Shown here: positions 1 through 8,387 of the stretch, one piece after another | Numbering within the stretch: position 1 is the first letter of the stretch | Layout: each line of letters opens with the position of its first letter | Assembly: GCA_949879795.1 (NCBI GenBank) | Contig: CATLBR010000001.1 | Span: 62,001 to 126,000, forward strand | Reading direction: 5' to 3' | Source: an uncultured Hungatella sp. | GTDB taxonomy: Bacteria; Bacillota; Clostridia; Lachnospirales; Lachnospiraceae | DNA length: 64,000 nucleotides | Translations under genes and position numbers: made by a program | Notes under the pieces: model-generated | Database searches by the model: none | What the model was told of the DNA's origin: nothing | What the model saw: only the letters and a program-made list of their open reading frames with translations

Positions 1-694
1 GCTGGATGTTCTTCATGTAGGCATTGCTGAAAAGACCGATACCGCTGAGGATGGCGAAGAGCAGCAGGAACGCGGCAACCGCCATGAGAACCCAGAACAG
101 TGTGGAATTCACTCCACCGATATTCTTGGTGTCCAGCTCATAGAAATAGAACAGGTCATATTCGGTCTCCTGCACGCCTAAGTCCAGCATGGCACTTCTA
201 AAATACCGCTCTGTCTGGGCATCCATCTTGTTCCATACTCCGGTGACAGTGACAGGCTCCGGGGGAGCGGTCTTTCCGGTCTCGTCGTTTAAGTGAGCGA
301 AAGCCTCCTCGATCTTGGCCGTCATCTCGTCCTGTTTCTGGTAGCTCATATAGATACTGTAGAAATACCAGATGGAGGAGCCCTTCTCATAGTCGTCCAC
401 CGACTGGAAAGCCACATAGCTGTACCCGTTTGTGCTGGTGGTGCTCCCGCCGTACTTTCTGGTGGTTGTAGTAGTGTGTTCTATGTAATCATACAGGATA
501 AAATCTGCGTCGACAGTTACGTATTTTCCCTCATAGGTAGCAGGATCTGCGGTGAAATCCATCTTGGCAGGTCCGGTGACCACGTCCAATATGGCAAATT
601 TGGTGACAGCCAGCAAGATAACAATACCGATGATAGAAAAGATAACCCGCATGGTGTTGGACTTTCTGGCGCTTTTTTTCAGTGTCTCTAACAT
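1..694 (-). CDS. Membrane protein of unknown function, partial (C-terminus beyond window start)
   Basis: About 231 residues are visible, starting MLETLKKSARKSNTMRVIFS at an ATG preceded by a GGGGGA purine run. There is an N-terminal membrane segment (residues about 14-33), an exported region of about 150 residues rich in Thr/Tyr, then a second hydrophobic segment (FWVLMAVAAFLLLFAILSGI). The reading frame stays open to base 1, so the C-terminus is missing. I do not recognise a named family. A long AT-rich palindrome (725-763) lies upstream of the start and may control it. The topology (two membrane segments around an extracytoplasmic domain) is seen; any function would be a guess. Confidence 0.75.
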   Translation of the reverse strand, partial: MLETLKKSARKSNTMRVIFSIIGIVILLAVTKFAILDVVTGPAKMDFTADPATYEGKYVTVDADFILYDYIEHTTTTTRKYGGSTTSTNGYSYVAFQSVDDYEKGSSIWYFYSIYMSYQKQDEMTAKIEEAFAHLNDETGKTAPPEPVTVTGVWNKMDAQTERYFRSAMLDLGVQETEYDLFYFYELDTKNIGGVNSTLFWVLMAVAAFLLLFAILSGIGLFSNAYMKNIQ

Positions 695-724
695 AGCTTT
701 TCCCCCTGGTGATTTAAAATTTTC

Positions 725-763
725 TATAAGTATATTGTCTGAACAACATACAATATACTTATA
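725..763. promoter_or_regulatory. Perfect 14-bp inverted repeat, operator-like
   Basis: TATAAGTATATTGT (725-738) and its exact reverse complement (750-763) are separated by 11 bases. The element sits 31 bases upstream of the minus-strand membrane-protein start and downstream of citXG. No T-run follows, so it looks more like a protein-binding operator than a terminator. Confidence 0.5.
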
Positions 764-827
764 CTATATTTTGTCGAATTCGTCTATATAAATTTTTAGT
801 TTTTTACGGGCAGAGAGCAGGCAGGGG

Positions 828-2252
828 TCAGTCCGTATTATCTGGACTTCTGCTCAGCCTGCGGTGCAGGGAATCGATAAAATAAGTTAATGCCAGCATG
901 TCGGCGCTTCCGCCGGGACTAATATTTTTTTCCATAAATTCCCTGTCCAGCTCACGGACCATGGAGATGTAGTCGCCCTGTTCCGGCCCGGAGTCGAGGA
1001 GGGCCTGAACCTGCCTTTGAATCTGCTTCATGGTTTCATAGTCGGAGCGGGAGATGATGTTGGTGTCCTCGGAACCTGCGATGATGTGGAGCAGAGTCAG
1101 AACCCCTGCGTCATTGTCTGACAGGCCTTGGCTCTTGTAAGCCCGGAAGGCAGGAAGCGCCACGGAAAAGACAGTGGGATACCCTTTGGCCGCTTCGCCC
1201 CGGATTCCCGTGATTCCGTGTAGGGCGTAGAGGCGCTCGCCGGCTGTTTTTGCGTTGGACAGGGTTACCCCCTGAAAATCCTCCAGAAGGCGGCAGGTCA
1301 TCTGAGAGCAGGTGTTTATGAAGGCTTTCTCCGAGAAGGGGATGTCGTTGCCGTGGAGATATCCCAGGACACAGCAGAAGATTCCCAGAGAGAAGATCAT
1401 CCCCTTGTGTGTGTTGACTCCGCCTGTGGCGGCCATCATCACCTGCTCCGCCTGGATTCCCACAGGGCGTATGAGGGAGAAAACCTGTTCCGGAGGCAGG
1501 TGGCAGTTGCGGCAGCCCAGGAGGGTGAACTCTTCGAAAAACTGATTCAGGGACACGGCGCTGGACTGGAAAGTATAGAAATCCATGTCTTTGTGGGAGC
1601 CGGAGTTGTCCCGGTCTACCAGCCCCGGTTTTGGAGTGGCCGCCACCTCGTAGAGCAGAGCCTCCATGGAGAGAGACGATATCTGCCGCGCGTACTGGAG
1701 TTGAAAGTATTCCAGCATAATCTGGCATTCCCGCTCCAGAAGCTGATCTACGGTGTGAGCTCTGGAACGGCTGCAGACAAAGGCGTCCTGATGGCAGATG
1801 AGACACTTGCGGGGAGGCATGGAGAAGGCCTGACGGGAGACTTTTGCGCCGTCGGTGCCGATCACATCCATGTCGAAAAGCCGCCCCAGGCTGATACGCT
1901 CTTCCAGCCTGCACAAAATCTCCTTTACTTTGAGGGCGTCGGCATCTACGGCGAGAAAGGCCTCATAACCGGTGAGATCCCGGATGACGGTCTCTTTTTT
2001 TACAGGGAGGCGCCAGGCGGAGCACTGGGTGCGGATAAGCCTGAGCCCTTCCTGGAAGGTGCAAACGGCCAGAGGAAAGACCTTGACAGGTCCAACTATA
2101 TTCAGTGTGAAGGAGATAACAGGGCAGTCAAAGGCCTGAATCAACTCCCTCTGGACATGCTGGCGGCGCTCTCTGGCGTCCAGCATCCGAGGCAGATCTG
2201 CATACGGGCCCATGACGATTTTTTTCAGATTGACAGATGGCGAAATATTCAT
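828..2252 (-). CDS. citXG: CitX-CitG fusion: citrate lyase holo-ACP synthase / triphosphoribosyl-dephospho-CoA synthase
   Basis: This 474-residue protein combines two steps of citrate-lyase prosthetic-group assembly. The N-terminal ~170 residues match CitX (motif LDARERRQHVQRELI), which transfers the phosphoribosyl-dephospho-CoA group to the acyl carrier protein. Residues ~195-465 match CitG, with its signature segments TPKPGLVDRDNSGSHKDMDF and GGVNTHKGMIFSLG, which makes the triphosphoribosyl-dephospho-CoA precursor from dephospho-CoA and ATP. A linker with CxxC (KCLICHQDAFVC) joins the halves. No citrate lyase subunit genes (citC/D/E/F) are visible here, so the gene is an orphan in this window. 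Divergent from the DUF1538 gene. Confidence 0.88.
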   Translation of the reverse strand: MNISPSVNLKKIVMGPYADLPRMLDARERRQHVQRELIQAFDCPVISFTLNIVGPVKVFPLAVCTFQEGLRLIRTQCSAWRLPVKKETVIRDLTGYEAFLAVDADALKVKEILCRLEERISLGRLFDMDVIGTDGAKVSRQAFSMPPRKCLICHQDAFVCSRSRAHTVDQLLERECQIMLEYFQLQYARQISSLSMEALLYEVAATPKPGLVDRDNSGSHKDMDFYTFQSSAVSLNQFFEEFTLLGCRNCHLPPEQVFSLIRPVGIQAEQVMMAATGGVNTHKGMIFSLGIFCCVLGYLHGNDIPFSEKAFINTCSQMTCRLLEDFQGVTLSNAKTAGERLYALHGITGIRGEAAKGYPTVFSVALPAFRAYKSQGLSDNDAGVLTLLHIIAGSEDTNIISRSDYETMKQIQRQVQALLDSGPEQGDYISMVRELDREFMEKNISPGGSADMLALTYFIDSLHRRLSRSPDNTD

Positions 2253-2391
2253 ACGAGAGGTCTCCCTTTTTTTATGTTTGCTGACCCGGCGGAACAGGAA
2301 ATATTTCCGGGGGCACAGCTCTGGTATTCAGTATAGCACAGAAAAGCGGCCTGTCCCACAGAGCTTAACACAATCTTAACAAAAAATTTCC

Positions 2392-2420
2392 TTGGGAAAT
2401 AAAAATGTGTCATGTATAAT
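2392..2420 (+). promoter_or_regulatory. Sigma-A-type promoter for the DUF1538 operon
   Basis: TTGGGA (2392-2397), a 17-base spacer and TATAAT (2415-2420) lie 38 bases upstream of the ATG at 2459. The -10 is perfect and the -35 matches 4 of 6. Confidence 0.6.
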
Positions 2421-2458
2421 TGATGTATTGTGATCAATGTTGGGGGAAAGGAGAATTC

Positions 2459-3997
2459 ATGAGACTGTACAAACCGAAATTACAAGAAAAACTGGAGGAG
2501 GCCTTTAAGGCAGTAGGGCCTGTGGTGTGTATTGTGTTGTTTTTGTGCTTCAGCGTGGCCCCGGTGTCTCCGGGGATCGTGATGGAGTTTTTGGTGGGGG
2601 CGGTGTTCCTCATCGTGGGAATGATGTTTTTTACTCTGGGAGCCGAGCTTTCCATGACGCCCATGGGCGAGCGGGTGGGAAGCAGCATGACCAGAAGCAG
2701 GAAACTGTGGATCATGGTGGTTCTGGGATTTATACTGGGGTTTGTGATCACCATCTCGGAGCCGGATCTTCAGGTGCTGGCAGGACAGGTGCCGTCCATC
2801 CCTTCCATGACCCTCATCATGTCCGTGGCCTGCGGCGTGGGAGGCTTTCTTGTCATCGCACTTGTCCGTATGCTGGTGGGGATTCCCCTTGCTCCCATGC
2901 TTATCTTGTTCTACATAGCGGTGCTGGGGCTGGCCTTTCTGGTTCCCGGAGATTTTCTGGCTGTGGCCTTCGACTCCGGAGGCGTGACCACGGGGCCTAT
3001 GACGGTTCCCTTTATCATGGCCATGGGCGTAGGTATCTCGTCTGTCCGAAACGACACTCACGCGGCGGACGACAGCTTCGGCCTTGTGTCTCTATGTTCT
3101 GTGGGACCTGTTCTTGCGGTGCTGCTTTTGGGGATCATCTTTAAGCCTGTCGGAGGCGATTACGCTGCGGCAGAACATATTGAGGCTGTGGATTCCGTGG
3201 TTCTCAGACAGATGTTCACCTCATCCATCCCTCACTACATGGTGGAGATCGCCATGTCCATGCTGCCGGTTCTTTTGTTTTTCGCGGCGTTTCAAGTCAT
3301 CTCCTTGAAAATGGACAGGCGGGCGCTGGGAAGGATTCTGGTGGGTCTGGCATACACCTATGTCGGCTTGGTGGTGTTTCTCACAGGAGCCAATGTGGGC
3401 TTTATGCCGGCGGGAAGTTTCCTGGGGCAGACCCTCTCCGGGCTTCGCACCCGGTGGATCATCGTGCCGGTGGGCATGGTCATCGGATATTTTATCGTTC
3501 TGGCCGAGCCGGCGGTGTATGTGCTCATGAAACAGGTGGAGGAGCTGACGGACGGGGCCGTGTCGGGGACGGCCATGAAGCTGAGTCTGTCTGTGGGTGT
3601 GGCCTGCTCCGTGGGACTGGCCATGACCAGGGTCATAACCGGGATATCCATTCTCTGGTTTGTGATCCCCGGATACGCCATGGCTCTGCTCCTGACCTTC
3701 GCAGTCCCCAAGATATTTACGGCTATCGCTTTCGATTCCGGCGGGGTGGCGTCAGGCCCCATGACGGCTGCCTTCCTTCTTCCTTTCGCCATGGGGGCGT
3801 GCCAGGCTGTAGGGGGCAACCTTGTGCGGGACGCTTTCGGGGTGGTGGCTATGGTGGCCATGACTCCTCTTATCACCATCCAGGTCCTGGGACTTATCTA
3901 TCAGCTGCGGATCAGGAAGGGAGCAATGCTGGCAGGCCCGGCACAGGCGGCCGCGGGACTGGAACTGTACGGCGATTACGATATTATTGAATTATAA
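2459..3997 (+). CDS. DUF1538 family membrane protein (two tandem DUF1538 repeats)
   Basis: 512-residue polytopic membrane protein. The ATG at 2459 has AAAGGAG five bases upstream, so the in-frame ATG at 2420 is rejected; it also overlaps the -10. The two halves are internally repeated: the segment AVAFDSGGVTTGPMTVPF in the first half recurs as AIAFDSGGVASGPMTAAFLL in the second, which is the DUF1538 hallmark. Members of this family (UmpA/UmpB) have been reported as a cation/proton antiporter in Halomonas, from memory; transport is therefore plausible but unproven here. It is followed 15 bases later by a PII-like gene, a pairing that suggests PII-type gating of the membrane protein. Confidence 0.85.
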   Translation: MRLYKPKLQEKLEEAFKAVGPVVCIVLFLCFSVAPVSPGIVMEFLVGAVFLIVGMMFFTLGAELSMTPMGERVGSSMTRSRKLWIMVVLGFILGFVITISEPDLQVLAGQVPSIPSMTLIMSVACGVGGFLVIALVRMLVGIPLAPMLILFYIAVLGLAFLVPGDFLAVAFDSGGVTTGPMTVPFIMAMGVGISSVRNDTHAADDSFGLVSLCSVGPVLAVLLLGIIFKPVGGDYAAAEHIEAVDSVVLRQMFTSSIPHYMVEIAMSMLPVLLFFAAFQVISLKMDRRALGRILVGLAYTYVGLVVFLTGANVGFMPAGSFLGQTLSGLRTRWIIVPVGMVIGYFIVLAEPAVYVLMKQVEELTDGAVSGTAMKLSLSVGVACSVGLAMTRVITGISILWFVIPGYAMALLLTFAVPKIFTAIAFDSGGVASGPMTAAFLLPFAMGACQAVGGNLVRDAFGVVAMVAMTPLITIQVLGLIYQLRIRKGAMLAGPAQAAAGLELYGDYDIIEL

Positions 3998-4012
3998 GGA
4001 GGGACCGGCAAA

Positions 4013-4702
4013 ATGAGTGAACTCTACATGATGACAACCATTGCCAACAGGAATATGCTTCCCAGGTTCCTTGGATTTTATCAGGAACAGGGGGTAAACA
4101 TCAATCTGATCACCCTGGGCCGAGGCACGGCGGCCAGCGAGGTCATGGATTATTTCGGGCTGGAGTCGGCGGAGAAGGCGGTGCTGTTCGGGGTAGTGAC
4201 GGATCAGGTCTGGCGGACTCTGAAAAAGGGATTGCAGAACCGTCTGCGCATCGACGTGCCGGGAACGGGAATCGCCTTCACGGTGCCGCTGGCCAGCATC
4301 GGAGGCGGGCGGGAACTGAAGTTTCTCACGGAGTACCAGAATTTTGTAAAAGGAGAGGAGACGACATTGAAAGACACAACCCATGAACTTTTGGTGGTCA
4401 TCGCCAACCAGGGATACAGCAATCTGATTATGGAGGCGGCAAAAGGCGCGGGGGCCGGCGGCGGCACGGTGATTCACGCCAGAGGAACGGGGATGGAGAG
4501 AGCCGAGAGCTTTTTCGGTGTGTCTCTGGCCTCGGAGAAGGAGATTATTTTTATTGTCAGCAGAACCGGTCTTCGCTCGGAGATCATGAAAGCGATCATG
4601 AAAGAGGCGGGCATGGACAGCAAGGCCAAGTCTATTATATTTTCGCTTCCCGTGACCAGCACCGCAGGTCTGCGGCTGGTGGAGGAAGAACAAGGTGAAT
4701 AA
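4013..4702 (+). CDS. Tandem PII-like (GlnB-fold) signalling protein
   Basis: 229 residues made of two PII-like halves. The first (residues ~1-105) begins ELYMMTTIANRNMLPRFLGF. The second (~120-225) begins HELLVVIANQGYSNLIMEAAKGAGAGGGTVIHARG and resembles the T-loop region of PII-related proteins. The canonical uridylylation tyrosine context is not obvious. It is translated from the same operon as the DUF1538 protein (15-base gap after RBS AGGAGGG), so it probably senses a nucleotide or ion state for that transporter. Its last 8 bases overlap the GTG start of the next gene, indicating translational coupling. Confidence 0.8.
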   Translation: MSELYMMTTIANRNMLPRFLGFYQEQGVNINLITLGRGTAASEVMDYFGLESAEKAVLFGVVTDQVWRTLKKGLQNRLRIDVPGTGIAFTVPLASIGGGRELKFLTEYQNFVKGEETTLKDTTHELLVVIANQGYSNLIMEAAKGAGAGGGTVIHARGTGMERAESFFGVSLASEKEIIFIVSRTGLRSEIMKAIMKEAGMDSKAKSIIFSLPVTSTAGLRLVEEEQGE

Positions 4703-5888
4703 CGGGTATTACACTTCAGGAGAGTTTGCCAGAAAAGCCAACGTGACCATCCGCACCATCAGGTTCTACGACAAACAGGGACTCTTAAAGCCCAGCAGGC
4801 TCAGCCCGGCAGGGTACCGATTGTACACGGACGAGGATTTCGGACGTCTGCAGAAGATCCTCTCACTGAAATATCTGGGGTTTTCTTTGGAGGAGATCAT
4901 GGCCCTGACCATCAATGACGACAGGGAAGATATGGCCAACTCTCTGAAACTCCAGAAAGAGCTGATACGGAAGAGAATCCGCCATCTGGAGATGATGGAG
5001 CAGACTCTGGAAGACACATCCCGCATGGTGGAGACCTCGGGGGTCATGGACTGGAACAGTATTCTGAATCTGATTCATATCACCAACATGGAGCATGCCA
5101 TCGTGGATCAGTACAAGACCTCCGTGAATATCGGCGCCCGCATGGAGCTGCACCGGAGATTTTCCCACAACCCGGTCCCCTGGTTTCAGTGGATCGCTTC
5201 TCTGATTCCCGTGGAAAAGATGGAAAAACTTCTGGAGGTGGGATGCGGAAACGGACAGCTGTGGAAGCAGTTTGATCCGGAGATACTCAGAGGCAGGGAG
5301 ATCCATGTGACCGATGTGTCTTCCGGGATGGTGGAAGACGCGTCGGAGCTCTTAAAAAAGAGTGGTCGGGGAAATCTGATTTTCGAGACGGAGGACTGCC
5401 AGAAATTATCCTTCGCAGAAGGAATGTTTGACGGGGTCATTGCCAACCATGTACTCTTCTATGTAAAGAACCTTCCCGTTGCCCTGGGGGAGATCCGGAG
5501 GGTTTTGAAACCCGGAGGAGTGTTCTACTGCAGTACTTACGGGAGAGAGCACATGAAGGAAATCACATGGCTGGTTCAGGAGTTTGATCCGAGAATTACC
5601 TTGTCGGAGGTAGCGCTCTATGAGCTGTTCGGTCTGGAAAACGGTCAGGAGCTTTTGGAGAGAACATTTGAACAGGTGGAGAAAGTGATGTACGACGACT
5701 ATCTTATGGTGGACGAGGCGGAGCCTCTTCTGGATTATATCATGTCCTGCCACGGCAATCAGGGGGAGATCCTGGGCAGGAGGCAGCAGGAATTTAAACG
5801 GTTTCTCAAAAGGAAGATAGAGGAGAAAGGCGGACTGAGGATCACCAAGATGGCGGGAGTGTTTGTGTGCAGGGGGATGCGGGGATGA
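4695..5888 (+). CDS. MerR-family regulator fused to a SAM-dependent methyltransferase
   Basis: 397 residues, GTG start overlapping the PII-like gene. Residues ~5-75 form a MerR winged helix (YTSGEFARKANVTIRTIRFYDKQGLLKP), followed by a dimerisation coiled coil to ~115. Residues ~165-290 carry class I methyltransferase motifs: LLEVGCGNGQLW (motif I), an acidic VTDVSSGM, and GVIANHVLFYV with LKPGGVFYCSTYG (motifs IV/V). The fusion suggests a regulator whose effector is linked to SAM or whose target is methylated; neither is shown by the sequence. It ends the DUF1538-PII operon. Confidence 0.85.
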   Translation: MNNGYYTSGEFARKANVTIRTIRFYDKQGLLKPSRLSPAGYRLYTDEDFGRLQKILSLKYLGFSLEEIMALTINDDREDMANSLKLQKELIRKRIRHLEMMEQTLEDTSRMVETSGVMDWNSILNLIHITNMEHAIVDQYKTSVNIGARMELHRRFSHNPVPWFQWIASLIPVEKMEKLLEVGCGNGQLWKQFDPEILRGREIHVTDVSSGMVEDASELLKKSGRGNLIFETEDCQKLSFAEGMFDGVIANHVLFYVKNLPVALGEIRRVLKPGGVFYCSTYGREHMKEITWLVQEFDPRITLSEVALYELFGLENGQELLERTFEQVEKVMYDDYLMVDEAEPLLDYIMSCHGNQGEILGRRQQEFKRFLKRKIEEKGGLRITKMAGVFVCRGMRG

Positions 5889-5995
5889 CCGCCGCACCGG
5901 AACGGCGCTGCTTTTTTCAGGGGGGGAACTCTGCAGCAGGGCAGAGGTATTTTGGCTTTATTACCTTACAAAAATTTGAACTTTTTGTGATTTAG

Positions 5996-6025
5996 TTGAC
6001 ATATGACCTGAAATATCCTTATAAT
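5996..6025 (+). promoter_or_regulatory. Strong sigma-A promoter for the glucosaminidase gene
   Basis: Perfect TTGACA (5996-6001), an 18-base spacer and perfect TATAAT (6020-6025), 42 bases upstream of the ATG at 6068. Confidence 0.75.
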
Positions 6026-6067
6026 GGCATAGATAAGTACATTTCGAAAAAGTACAGGAGAGAACTG

Positions 6068-8323
6068 ATGAAAAAAAGAAAGTTCAGACAGGGTCTGGCG
6101 ATTGCCTTGGCCCTGTTTATGACGATAAACTATGCCGGCAGTTATCTGGGACGGTCTCCTGTAGTCAGTATGGCCGACACGGCGGCGGTCGTGGGGGCCA
6201 CCAGCCTGAACGTGAGGAGCGGTCCGGGGACTGACTATCCGGTTGCGGGCAAGCTGGCTTACGGCGCGTCGGTCAGCGTGTCGGGCGAGACTAGGGGCGG
6301 CGACGGAAACGTCTGGTATGAGATCCGCTTTGTCAAAAACGGGAGTCAGGTCACAGGATATGTGAGATCCGATTATATTAAATTTCCCACTGCATACCAG
6401 TCCGACGAGAATTTTGAGCGGTATCTCACGAATCAGGGTTTTCCGGAGAGTTATAAGGCAGGTCTGAGGCAGGTTCACGCGGAGTATCCAAACTGGGTTT
6501 TTACGGCGCAGCACACCAATTTAGACTGGAATGAGGTCATTGCCAACGAGAGTGTGGTAGGGCGGAATCTGGTGGCGGGGAGCAGCCCGTCCTCCTGGAA
6601 ATCCACGGCCAGCGGAGCCTACAACTGGGAGACAGGGACTTGGCCGTCTTTTGACAGTGGTTCCTGGGTGGCAGCGTCTGAAGGTATTATATGCTACTAC
6701 ATGGATCCCAGAAACTTTTTAAATGAAAAATATCTGTTTCAGTTTCTGAGACATAAATATAACAGCAATATCCACACCATAGACGGGATTAAAAATATGG
6801 TTCAGGGAACATTTCTGGACAATACCGTGGATGTCAGCGGAAGCCAGTCTTCCACAAACTCCGGGGCAGCTCCGTCCGTGTCCCAGGGCCCCGGTGCGGT
6901 GGGGAACAACGGTCCCAGCGAAGGGAGTTCCGGGACAGAAGAAAACAGCGGCCCTGGCGGAGGAAGTTCGGGAACAGGAGAAAACGGAGGTTCGTACGGT
7001 GATAATCCCGGTACGGCAGGAGACAGCGGACCGAGTTCGGGAGGTTCCGGAACATCCGGCGGCGGTCCGGGTGTTTCAGAGAACCAGGGCGCGGCGGTGC
7101 AGCCGGGGGTCAGCCCCGGAGACGGCAGCCGGGGAGACAGCGGTTCGGCAGGTGCGAATCCGGGAGGCGGCTCAAATTTGGGAAACACGGGTATGGAGGC
7201 GCCAGAAGGCAGCGGCAATTCGGATGTCAGCCTTCAGGCTCCCGGTGCTTCCGTCAGCAGAAACAAGACCTGGCGGGTGGGAACAGCCGTAGGCCCCGGT
7301 ATGACCGTGGGGCCGGGGATGTCCTCATCCGGCGATAATTACTCGGCGCCTATCGCCTCTTACGCGGAGATCATCATGAATGCCGCCTCGCATTCCGGAG
7401 TGAATCCCTATGTGCTGACAGCCATGATTCTCCAGGAGCAGGGAAGTGAAGGCAGCAGAGGCGTCTCGGGAACCGTCGCGGGTTATGAGGGATATTACAA
7501 CTTTTTCAATATTGAAGCCTACAAATCAGGGAACATGGAAGCCATAGAGAGAGGGCTGTGGTATGCTTCACAGTCAGGGAGCTATGAGAGGCCGTGGAAC
7601 AGTGTGGAGAAGGCCATACTGGGCGGGGCCGTGTATTATGGGACCAACTATGTAGACGCGGGGCAGGATACGTTTTATCTGAAAAAATTCAATGTTCAGG
7701 GAACAAACCTGTACAAGCATCAGTATATGACCAATGTTCAGGCGGCCGTCTCCGAGGGAGTCAAGCTGGAGGAGGCCTACAGCAGTCAGATAAAACAGAT
7801 GGCTCTGGAGTTTAAAATTCCGGTGTACAAGAATATGCCGGACAGCCCCTGTCCTCTTCCGGGCCAGGACGGAAGTCCGAACAACAGGCTTTCCGAACTG
7901 AGTGTGGACGGTTTTGTGCTGACTCCGTCGTTTAACAGGGAGATTACAGTCTATAATCTGATTGTGGATTCGTCTGTGACCGCGCTCAACATCCGGGCAA
8001 AGGCTCTGGATTCCAAGGCCGTGATCACAGGGATCGGCAATATCCAGCTTCAGTCAGGCAATCAGGATATAACCGTGGAGGTAAAGGCACAAAACGGCGC
8101 CAGCTGTGTCTACGTGATTCATGTGTCGCGGCAAAACAGCCAAGGCGCGGGAACGGGCCAGTCTCCGGGCACGGCGGGAGGACCGGGAACCTTTGGAACG
8201 GCAGGCGGTGAGATCGGCAGCGGGGTCTCTATCGAGATCATAACCGAGGGCCCGGGCCAGGCCAGCAGCGAGAGCGGCGGCCACACGGGACCGGGAGGCA
8301 GCAACGTGACCATTGTCCAGTGA
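6068..8323 (+). CDS. Secreted SH3b-domain glucosaminidase-type peptidoglycan hydrolase with cadherin-like domain
   Basis: 751 residues; the ATG at 6068 has AGGAG upstream. A signal peptide (MKKRKFRQGLAIALALFMTI) leads into a bacterial SH3 domain (GATSLNVRSGPGTDYPVAGK, ~38-105). The catalytic glucosaminidase-like region is in two parts: YPNWVFTAQHTNLDWNEVI... up to residue ~260, and ASYAEIIMNAASHSGVNPYV... from ~425, separated by ~160 residues of Gly/Ser/Pro-rich low complexity. A cadherin-like beta-sandwich (LSELSVDGFVLTPSF) follows near 605-690, then a Gly/Ser-rich tail. It probably hydrolyses peptidoglycan outside the cell. It resembles LytD-type clostridial autolysins. The next gene carries a similar beta-sandwich. 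Confidence 0.85.
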   Translation: MKKRKFRQGLAIALALFMTINYAGSYLGRSPVVSMADTAAVVGATSLNVRSGPGTDYPVAGKLAYGASVSVSGETRGGDGNVWYEIRFVKNGSQVTGYVRSDYIKFPTAYQSDENFERYLTNQGFPESYKAGLRQVHAEYPNWVFTAQHTNLDWNEVIANESVVGRNLVAGSSPSSWKSTASGAYNWETGTWPSFDSGSWVAASEGIICYYMDPRNFLNEKYLFQFLRHKYNSNIHTIDGIKNMVQGTFLDNTVDVSGSQSSTNSGAAPSVSQGPGAVGNNGPSEGSSGTEENSGPGGGSSGTGENGGSYGDNPGTAGDSGPSSGGSGTSGGGPGVSENQGAAVQPGVSPGDGSRGDSGSAGANPGGGSNLGNTGMEAPEGSGNSDVSLQAPGASVSRNKTWRVGTAVGPGMTVGPGMSSSGDNYSAPIASYAEIIMNAASHSGVNPYVLTAMILQEQGSEGSRGVSGTVAGYEGYYNFFNIEAYKSGNMEAIERGLWYASQSGSYERPWNSVEKAILGGAVYYGTNYVDAGQDTFYLKKFNVQGTNLYKHQYMTNVQAAVSEGVKLEEAYSSQIKQMALEFKIPVYKNMPDSPCPLPGQDGSPNNRLSELSVDGFVLTPSFNREITVYNLIVDSSVTALNIRAKALDSKAVITGIGNIQLQSGNQDITVEVKAQNGASCVYVIHVSRQNSQGAGTGQSPGTAGGPGTFGTAGGEIGSGVSIEIITEGPGQASSESGGHTGPGGSNVTIVQ

Positions 8324-8387
8324 AACGCTTTACCGGCGGCAGAGGAGCATAAAAGATTGAGAATATGAAAAGAAACAGGAGACAGAG

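Noticed and set aside
293-691. Plus-strand ORF opposite the partial membrane protein
   Set aside because: It mirrors a minus-strand gene with a clear RBS, signal and membrane segments; the plus-strand translation has no sensible features.
1353-2336. 327-codon plus-strand ORF opposite citXG
   Set aside because: Antisense shadow of a recognisable CitX-CitG fusion; GC-rich third positions keep the frame open.
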